NCBI RefSeq assembly: GCF_001905845.1 | Contig: NZ_LIVZ01000012.1 | Location: 1-64,000 of the forward strand | Direction: 5' to 3' | Source: Streptomyces sp. TSRI0107 | GTDB lineage: Bacteria; Actinomycetota; Actinomycetes; Streptomycetales; Streptomycetaceae | Length of the DNA: 64,000 bases | Shown here: positions 58,220 through 64,000 of the stretch, in pieces | How positions within the stretch are numbered: position 1 is the first letter of the stretch | How the letters are laid out: each line of letters opens with the position of its first letter | Made by a program: the position numbers and the translations under genes | Notes under the pieces: generated by a model | What the model was told of the DNA's origin: nothing | The model's database searches: none | Seen by the model: only the letters and a program-made list of their open reading frames with translations

Positions 58220-59596
58220 TCAGTCGCGCCCCCGGGCCCGCCGGAAGCGGGCCAGCCCGTCCGCGAGGGCGACGACCGGGTCCGGGTAGCCGAGCGCGGC
58301 CCGCTCGCGCCCGAGATTCCACGGCTCGTGCACCGCGGCCCCTGCCACGTCCCGCAGTTCCGGCACCCAGCGGCGGACGTAGTCGCCGTCGGGGTCGTGC
58401 CGCCTGCCCTGGGCGACCGGGTTGAGGACCCGGTTCGGGCGGGTGTCGGTGCCGGTTCCGGCCACCCACTGCCAGTTCAGCTGGTTGTTGGCCACATCGC
58501 CGTCCACCAGCAGGTCCAGGAAGTGGCGGGCGCCGACCCGCCAGTCGACGTACAGCGTCTTGGTCAGGAAACTCGCCGTCAGCAGGCGCCCCCGGTTGTG
58601 CATCCAGCCCTCGTGGCGCAGCTGGCGCATCGCCGCGTCGATCACCGGGTAGCCGGTACGGCCCTCCCGCCACGCCTCGATGTCGTCGTGCGCGGCACCT
58701 GCGGAACGCCAGCGGTCGTGCCGCGTACGGTAGTCGGCGCCGGCCGCGTCCGGCCGGGCCGCCAGCACCTGGCGGTGGAAGTCGCGCCAGGCGAGCTGCC
58801 GTACGAACGCCTCGGCGCCCGGACCGCCCGCGCGGCGCGCCCGGTGCACCAGCTCGACGGGGGAGAGGGTGCCGAAGTGCAGATGCGGGGACAGCCGGGA
58901 GGTGGCGTCACCGGCCAGGTCGTCGTGCCGGTCGGCGTATTCGGCGAGCCCGGAGCGCAGCCATGCCGTGAGCCGCCGCCGGCCCTCCTGTTCCCCGCCG
59001 ACGGCCAGGCCGGGCGACCGTCCGGCGACCTCGTCGCGGGCGGGGACGCCTTCCGAGCCGACCTCGTCGGGCACCCGTACCGCCCGGGGCGCGGCGAGCG
59101 GATCGCGCAGCCGATGCTCCGACCAGCGCCGGAAGTACGGGGTGAACACCGCGAAGTGATCGGAGCCGGACGGCGTCACCGCGCCGGGTGCGACCGCCCA
59201 GCTCACCGCGTCGTGCACATGCAGCCGACGTCCGTCCGCCTCCAGGGCCCGGCGCAGCCGCTCCTCGCGGCGGTGGGCGAAGGCGCTGACGTCGGCTGCC
59301 ACACGCACCTCGGCGGCGTCCGCCTCGGCGGCCACCCGGCACACCTCCCGCACCACGTCGCCCGACCGGACGACGAGCCGCCCGCCGCGCCGGCGCAGGC
59401 CCGCGTCCAGATCGGCCAGGCAGTCGGCGAGGAACGCCCGCCGGTTCGGCACGTCGAACCCGGCGGCGGTCACCGCGTGGTCGCGCACGAACAGCGGCAC
59501 CACCCGGCGGGCGCCGTCCAGGGCGGCCCGCAGCGGCGGATGGTCGTGCAGCCGCAGATCGCAGGTGAACAGGACGACCGAGACGTCCGCGTTCAC
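58220..59596 (-). CDS. phr: Deoxyribodipyrimidine photolyase
   Basis: 458 residues from a GTG that overlaps the preceding stop (GTGA). N-terminal antenna-binding domain: VVLFTCDLRLHDHPPLRAALDGA, FLADCLADLDAGLRRRGGRL. C-terminal FAD/lesion domain: RLSPHLHFGTLSPVELVHRA, AFVRQLAWRDFHRQVLA, YPVIDAAMRQLRHEGWMHNR, RLLTASFLTKTLYVDWRVG, LLVDGDVANNQLNWQWVAGTG and NPVAQGRRHDPDGDYVRRWVPEL. All are diagnostic of class I CPD photolyases. It uses near-UV or blue light to split pyrimidine dimers. Pairing with a DUF2867-type SDR is frequent in actinobacteria and suggests light or UV induction. Confidence 0.9.
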   Translation of the reverse strand: MNADVSVVLFTCDLRLHDHPPLRAALDGARRVVPLFVRDHAVTAAGFDVPNRRAFLADCLADLDAGLRRRGGRLVVRSGDVVREVCRVAAEADAAEVRVAADVSAFAHRREERLRRALEADGRRLHVHDAVSWAVAPGAVTPSGSDHFAVFTPYFRRWSEHRLRDPLAAPRAVRVPDEVGSEGVPARDEVAGRSPGLAVGGEQEGRRRLTAWLRSGLAEYADRHDDLAGDATSRLSPHLHFGTLSPVELVHRARRAGGPGAEAFVRQLAWRDFHRQVLAARPDAAGADYRTRHDRWRSAGAAHDDIEAWREGRTGYPVIDAAMRQLRHEGWMHNRGRLLTASFLTKTLYVDWRVGARHFLDLLVDGDVANNQLNWQWVAGTGTDTRPNRVLNPVAQGRRHDPDGDYVRRWVPELRDVAGAAVHEPWNLGRERAALGYPDPVVALADGLARFRRARGRD

Positions 59597-61125
59597 GGCG
59601 TGGCTCCCGAGGGCGGCGGCACCGGCGCCGGGGTCCGCGCCGCCGCGCGGGCGATGTTGCGGGCCATGCCGCCGAACACCAGGGCGTGGAACGGGGACAC
59701 ACCCCACCAGTAGGCCTGGCCGAGCAGACCGTGCGGGTGGAACAGGGCGCGCTGCCGGTACCGGGTCCGTCCGTCACCGTTCTGCTCGGCGTACATCTCC
59801 AGCCACGCCAGACCCGGCAGCCGCATCTCCGCCCGCAGCCGCAGCAGCCGGCCGCGTTCGATCTCCTCGACCCGCCAGAAGTCCAGCGAGTCACCGGCCC
59901 GCAGCCGCTGCGCGTCCCGGCGTCCGCGCCGCAGGCCGACCCCGCCGAACAGCCGGTCCAGCCGGCCGCGCACCGCCCAGGCGAGCGGGAAGGAGTACCA
60001 GCCGTTCTCCCCGCCGATCCCCTCGATGACCCGCCACAGCGCCTGCGGCGACGCGTTCACCGTGATCTCCCGCTCGTCCGTGTACAGGCTGCCCCCCGCC
60101 CAGCCCGGGTCGGTGGGCAGCGGATCGCTGGGGGCGCCGGGGACGGAGGCGCTGGACCAGCGGGTGGTGACCTGGGCGTCCTTCACCCGTTGCAGCGCCA
60201 GCCGCACCGCCTCGTCGAAGCCGAGCGGATGGCCCGGCGGATCCGGGACGTACGCGGCGATGTCGTGCTCGCGGCAGACCACCTCGTGGCGCAGCGACTC
60301 GGCGAGCGGCCGGGCCAGGGACGCGGGCACCGGCGTCACCAGGCCCACCCACTGACTCGACAGCCCGGGGCTGAGCACCGGGACGGGCACGACCAGCCGG
60401 CGCGGCAGACCGGCCACCCGCGCGTACCGCAGCATCATGTCCCGGTACGTCAGCACCTCCGGGCCGCCGATGTCGAACGCCCGGTTCACCTCCGCGGGCA
60501 TGTCCGCGCTGCCGACGAGGGCCCGCAGGACGTCCCGGACGGCGATCGGCTGGATCCGGGTGCGCACCCAGCTCGGCGTGACCATCACCGGCAGCCGTTC
60601 GGTCAGATACCGCAGCATCTCGAAGGAGGCCGAGCCGGAGCCGAGGATCACCGCCGCGCGCAGCACGGTCGTGGGGACGCCGGACCCCAGCAGGATGCGG
60701 CCCACCTCCGCCCGTGACCGCAGGTGCGGCGACAGCTCCCGTTCGGGCACGCCCGCCGGGGTGAGTCCGCCCAGGTAGACCAGGCGCCGCACACCCGCGG
60801 CGCGGGCCTGCCGGGCGAAGACGTGCGCCGCCCGCCGGTCGGTCTCCTCGAAGCGCTTGCCCGAGCCCAGCGCGTGCACCAGGTAGTACGCCACGTCCAC
60901 CTCGCGCAGGGCGGCGGCCATCGAGGCGTCGTCCGTGACGTCCCCGCGCACGATCTCCACGTCGGCCGCCCAGGGATGGTCGCGCAGCTTGCCGGGCGTA
61001 CGGGCCACACAGCGCACCCGGTACCCGGCCGCCAGCAGCTCCGGCACCAGCCGGCCGCCGATGTAACCCGTGGCACCGGTCACCAGGCAGCGCGGGGGCT
61101 CGCCGGGCGTGTCGTCAGCGTTCAT
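59593..61125 (-). CDS. SDR-type NAD(P)-binding protein with C-terminal DUF2867 domain
   Basis: 510 residues. The N-terminal extended SDR-like part (~10-330) has CLVTGATGYIGGRLVPELLAAGYRVRCVART, DVAYYLVHALGSGKRFEETDRR, VRRLVYLGGL and DIGGPEVLTYRDMMLRYA. The C-terminal ~170 residues are a DUF2867/START-like domain (WRVIEGIGGENGWYSFPLAWAVRG, RLRAEMRLPGLAWLEMYAEQNG, FHPHGLLGQAYWW). The pair is known in putative light- or stress-induced oxidoreductases; substrates are unknown. Start ATG has GGGAG about eight bases upstream. Its stop overlaps the photolyase start, so both come from one message. Confidence 0.85.
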   Translation of the reverse strand: MNADDTPGEPPRCLVTGATGYIGGRLVPELLAAGYRVRCVARTPGKLRDHPWAADVEIVRGDVTDDASMAAALREVDVAYYLVHALGSGKRFEETDRRAAHVFARQARAAGVRRLVYLGGLTPAGVPERELSPHLRSRAEVGRILLGSGVPTTVLRAAVILGSGSASFEMLRYLTERLPVMVTPSWVRTRIQPIAVRDVLRALVGSADMPAEVNRAFDIGGPEVLTYRDMMLRYARVAGLPRRLVVPVPVLSPGLSSQWVGLVTPVPASLARPLAESLRHEVVCREHDIAAYVPDPPGHPLGFDEAVRLALQRVKDAQVTTRWSSASVPGAPSDPLPTDPGWAGGSLYTDEREITVNASPQALWRVIEGIGGENGWYSFPLAWAVRGRLDRLFGGVGLRRGRRDAQRLRAGDSLDFWRVEEIERGRLLRLRAEMRLPGLAWLEMYAEQNGDGRTRYRQRALFHPHGLLGQAYWWGVSPFHALVFGGMARNIARAAARTPAPVPPPSGATP

Positions 61126-61289
61126 CGGAGCTCGCTCCCTCGGAATGCGCGATCGCCCCCGACGGGTTCCACGCCGGGCCGCTGCCCAAGACTTCCCGCC
61201 GGGGGCGATTTCGGACGCGGTGTGCCCCGAACGGCGGACTCCGGGGCCGGGGCGCCCGGGGCCGGGACGTCCGAGGCCGGCGCGCCTTC

Positions 61290-61303
61290 TATAGGCTGAT
61301 CGT
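61290..61303 (+). promoter_or_regulatory. Leaderless-type promoter of the MarR gene
   Basis: TATAGG (61290-61295) stands eight bases before the GTG at 61304, and no ribosome-binding site lies between. Transcription would begin at or next to the start codon. Confidence 0.55.
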
Positions 61304-61801
61304 GTGGCCACAGCAGAAGACCGGGAGCAGCCGACGAGCCGCCCGGAACCCCCCGCGGGGTCCGACCTGTCCTCCTTCGCCGTCCACCTGCGGCGGCTGA
61401 ACGGCGAACTCAACCGCCTGATGCAGGGCTTCGCCGGGGACCACGGGCTGCACGCCACGGACGTCCACGCGCTCGCCGCGATCCTCGACGCCGAGGAGCC
61501 GATGACCCCGGGGCGGCTGCGGGAGCACCTGGGCCTGACCTCCGGTGCCGTGACGGCATGCGTGGACCGGCTCGAACGCGCCGGTCACATCCGCCGGGTC
61601 CGGGAGAGCGCCGACCGCCGGGTGGTCCACCTGCACTACGCGGCCGACGCCCGCCCGGCCGCCCGCGTGTACTTCCGCCCGCTGGCGGAGGCGACGCGGG
61701 CCGCCACCGACCGCTTCGACCAGGACGAACTGGCCGTGGTACTGCGTTTCCTCGCCGCGTTGAACGAGGAACTGTCCGGGATCAAGCCGCACGGTCGCTG
61801 A
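61304..61801 (+). CDS. MarR-family transcriptional regulator
   Basis: 165 residues. The winged helix reads LHATDVHALAAILDAEEPMTPGRLREHL, GLTSGAVTACVDRLERAGHIRRV and RESADRRVVHLHY, with the conserved DRR wing. Flanking helices form the dimer part (LRRLNGELNRLMQGFAGDHG; FLAALNEELSG). It is 173 bases upstream of an MMPL exporter on the same strand, with an inverted repeat between, so it probably represses the exporter in the absence of a hydrophobic ligand. Likely leaderless translation from GTG. Confidence 0.9.
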   Translation: MATAEDREQPTSRPEPPAGSDLSSFAVHLRRLNGELNRLMQGFAGDHGLHATDVHALAAILDAEEPMTPGRLREHLGLTSGAVTACVDRLERAGHIRRVRESADRRVVHLHYAADARPAARVYFRPLAEATRAATDRFDQDELAVVLRFLAALNEELSGIKPHGR

Positions 61802-61899
61802 ACGGGCGAGCCGCACGGTCAGTCATCCGGCGAGCCGCCGCATCCGGGGCCCGCCTCCACCACGAAGAGGTCAGGTGGTCTACGATCACGGGCCATGGA

Positions 61900-61935
61900 T
61901 AGCTCAATGATTAAGATTCTTTTCTATTGAGCTAC
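61900..61935. promoter_or_regulatory. AT-rich inverted repeat between MarR and MMPL genes
   Basis: TAGCTCAAT (61900-61908) and ATTGAGCTA (61927-61935) are perfect 9-bp arms with an 18-base spacer rich in A and T, rare in such GC-rich DNA. It lies 40 bases before the MMPL start. The spacer could hold the -10 element (TAAGAT, 61912-61917). This is the natural MarR binding site. Confidence 0.65.
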
Positions 61936-61974
61936 CGTCATGCGCCCGTCCACCCATGCGGAGCCCGGAGAACA

Positions 61975-64000
61975 TGTCACCCAGCCCCCGACGTGCCCGA
62001 CTGCTCGTCCCCCTGCTGCTGCTCGCCGTATGGCTCGGCATCGGCGGCACCCTCGGCCCCTTCGCCGGCCGGCTCGGCGAGGTCGCGACCAACGACCAGG
62101 CCGCCTTCCTGCCGCGCAGCGCCGAATCCACCGAGGTCATCGCGGAACAGCGCGCCTTCCGGCAGCAGGAGACACTGCCCGCCGTCGTCGTCTGGACCGA
62201 CGACGGGAACGCGCCCCTGGCGGACCGGCGCGAAGCCGCCGCGGACGCGCTCACCGGACTCGCCGACGCGCCCGGCGTCGCCGGCCAGGTCTCCCCGGCC
62301 CTGCTCTCCGACGACGGCAAGGCCCTCCGCGGTGTCGTGCCGCTGCGCCCCGACCTCGCCGACGAACTCCCCGGCACCCTCGAACGCATCCGTGCCGCCG
62401 CCGAGCGCGTCCCCGGCACCACCGTCCAGCTGGCCGGACCCGCCGCGACCCAGGCGGACCTGTCCGACGCCTTCGCCGGCATCGACGGGATGCTGCTCGG
62501 CGTGGCGCTCGCCGCCGTCCTCGTCATCCTGCTGCTCGTCTACCGCAGCGTGCTCCTGCCCCTGGTGATCATCCTGGGCTCGGTGTTCGCGCTCGGACTC
62601 GCCTGCGCCGTCGTCTACGCGCTGGCCGACCGCGACGTGCTGCGCGTCGACGGACAGGTGCAGGGCATCCTCTCGATCCTCGTCATCGGCGCGGCCACCG
62701 ACTACGCGCTGCTCGTCACCGCCCGCTACCGCGAGGAGCTGGCCGCCCGCGCCGACCGGTACGCGGCCGTCATCGCCGCCGTACGCCGCTCCTGGGGCGC
62801 CGTCGTGGCGAGCGCCGCCACCGTCGCCCTCGGCCTGCTCGCCCTGCTGATCAGCGACCTCACCAACAACCGGGCACTCGGCCCGGTCGGCGCCATCGGC
62901 ATCGGCTGCGCCGTCCTCAGCTCCCTCACCTTCCTGCCCGCCGTCCTCGCCCTGCTCGGCCGCGCCGCCTTCTGGCCCGCCAAGCCGCGCCCCGCACAGG
63001 ACCCGAACAGCGGCACCGGGATCTGGCAGCGCGTCGCGGCCCTGGTCGACCGGGCCCCGCGCCGGATCTGGGCGCTGTCGCTCGCGGGCCTGCTCGCCTG
63101 CGCCGCGTTCGCGCCCGCCCTCACCTCCAAGGGCGTACCGCTCGACGAGACGTTCGTGAACGACGCGCCCTCCGTCGCCGCCCAGGCCACGCTCGGCCGG
63201 CACTTCCCCGGCGGCTCCGGCAACCCCACCGTGGTCATCGCGGACGCCGACCGGCTGCCCCGGGTCCTGGCCGCCGCACGCGACACCGAGGGCGTCGCCG
63301 CCGCGGCCGGAGCCACCGAGAGCGGACGCCCCGGCGGCGCGCCCCTCGTCGTCGACGGCCGCGTCCGCGTCGACGTGACGCTCCGGGCCGCCGCCGACAG
63401 CGACGCCGCCAAGGACACCGTCGCCCGGCTGCGCACGGCACTGCACGCGGTGCCCGGCGCGGACGCCGAGGTCGGCGGTTACACCGCGCAGCAGTACGAC
63501 ACCCTGCGGACCGCCGAGCGGGACCGGTCCCTCATCGTCCCCGTGGTGCTGGCGATCATCTTCGTCATCCTCACGGTGCTGCTCCGCTCCCTGCTGATGC
63601 CGGCCCTGCTGGTGGCGACCGTGGCGCTCAACTTCCTCGCCACCCTCGGAGTCTCCGCGCTCGTCTTCGAGCACGTGCTCGGCTTCACCGGCACCGACCC
63701 GTCCGTGCCGCTGTACGGGTTCGTCTTCCTGGTGGCCCTCGGCGTCGACTACAACATCTTCCTGATGGACCGGGTCCGCGAGGAGTCCCTGCGGCACGGC
63801 GTCCGCCAGGGCGTGCTGCGGGGCCTGGTGAGCACCGGCGGGGTGATCACCTCCGCCGGCGTGGTGCTCGCCGCGACCTTCGCCGCCCTCGGGGTGATCC
63901 CGCTGGCGTTCCTCACGCAGATCGCGTTCATCGTCGCCTTCGGCGTGCTGCTCGACACCCTCGTCGTACGGTCCCTGCTGGTGCCCGCGCTGGTACGGGA
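61975..64000 (+). CDS. MMPL-family RND exporter (runs off the right edge)
   Basis: The first 675 residues are visible; full-length members are about 690-720. Membrane helix 1 (ARLLVPLLLLAVWLGIGGTLG) is followed by an external domain, then helices 2-6 (GIDGMLLGVALAAVLVILLLVYRSVLLPLVI, ILSILVIGAATDYALLVTARYREEL). The same layout repeats in the second half (LYGFVFLVALGVDYNIFLMDRVREE). GAATDYALL and GVDYNIFLM hold the Asp-Tyr pairs of the proton relay. It exports lipids or hydrophobic compounds. Start ATG has GGAG upstream; an ATG six codons earlier is possible. It is controlled, by inference, by the MarR gene. Confidence 0.9.

Noticed and set aside
1..64000. CRISPR arrays, tRNA or rRNA genes, BGC core enzymes (PKS, NRPS)
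   Set aside because: No regularly spaced repeats, cloverleaf sequences or rRNA stretches and no modular synthase motifs were seen.

Overview
The window is chromosomal DNA from a high-GC actinomycete, almost certainly Streptomyces. The grounds are about 72% GC with third-position bias, GTG and TTG starts, a chaplin, an SsgA-like protein, an NsdA-like regulator, a DUF397 protein, LAXTG sorting signals of the sortase E type, SpoIIE phosphatases and a DmdR1-type iron box. No rRNA, tRNA or CRISPR array was seen. About fifty apparently intact genes and a set of clearly broken ones were found.

0-7 kb: the window opens in the 3' end of an IS481-like transposase, followed by a 158-bp MITE-like element with inverted termini and CTAG duplications. 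Next is an iron/heme surface locus. hmuT (lipoprotein binding protein) and a divergent run of four secreted or wall-anchored genes flank one iron box. The four encode a neocarzinostatin-fold-like LASTG protein, an HtaA-domain protein, a secreted neocarzinostatin-like protein, and an 876-residue LAATG protein with a probable beta-propeller between two such domains. The expected hmuUV partners are not downstream of hmuT; the mobile elements are there instead.

7-20 kb: a ClC channel with a small membrane protein; a LacI-controlled pair of GH35 beta-galactosidases with a 14-bp palindrome over the promoter; an ATP-grasp protein; a luciferase-like small protein; a GH65 phosphorylase; a beta-hydroxyacid dehydrogenase family oxidoreductase; RpiB.

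20-30 kb: small stress-type genes (DUF, DUF6479, ChaB, four-helix Cys-rich copper-binding type), an acyl-CoA dehydrogenase pseudogene, a Ser/Thr kinase with eight 42-residue TPRs, an FAD oxidoreductase translationally coupled to a multi-domain SpoIIE phosphatase, and a scrambled nitronate monooxygenase/acyl-CoA synthetase relic.

30-42 kb: penicillin-acylase family enzyme, acyl-CoA synthetase, phage-type amidase, paaK with a PaaR-like operator, an alpha/beta hydrolase, and a thiolase/FadD region in which two divergent genes have lost their 5' ends. An apparently intact thiolase-fold protein that lacks the thiolase catalytic residues follows. The broken genes all belong to CoA-ester catabolism, so this part looks like an eroded fatty-acid or steroid catabolic island.

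42-64 kb: development and cell-surface genes (secreted amidase, kinase-like phosphotransferase, NsdA-like TPR regulator, PAS-SpoIIE phosphatase, SsgA-like protein, long chaplin), a Gfo/Idh/MocA oxidoreductase, a baeRF release-factor-like protein coupled to a secreted tripeptidyl-aminopeptidase-like hydrolase carrying a V-P-G repeat, a deaminase, two small membrane proteins, an acyl-CoA dehydrogenase family protein, an SDR-photolyase pair, and a MarR regulator beside an MMPL exporter that runs off the right edge.

Functions are assigned from recognised family motifs in the translated sequence. No database search was run. Promoters, operators and terminators come from visible symmetry and consensus only.
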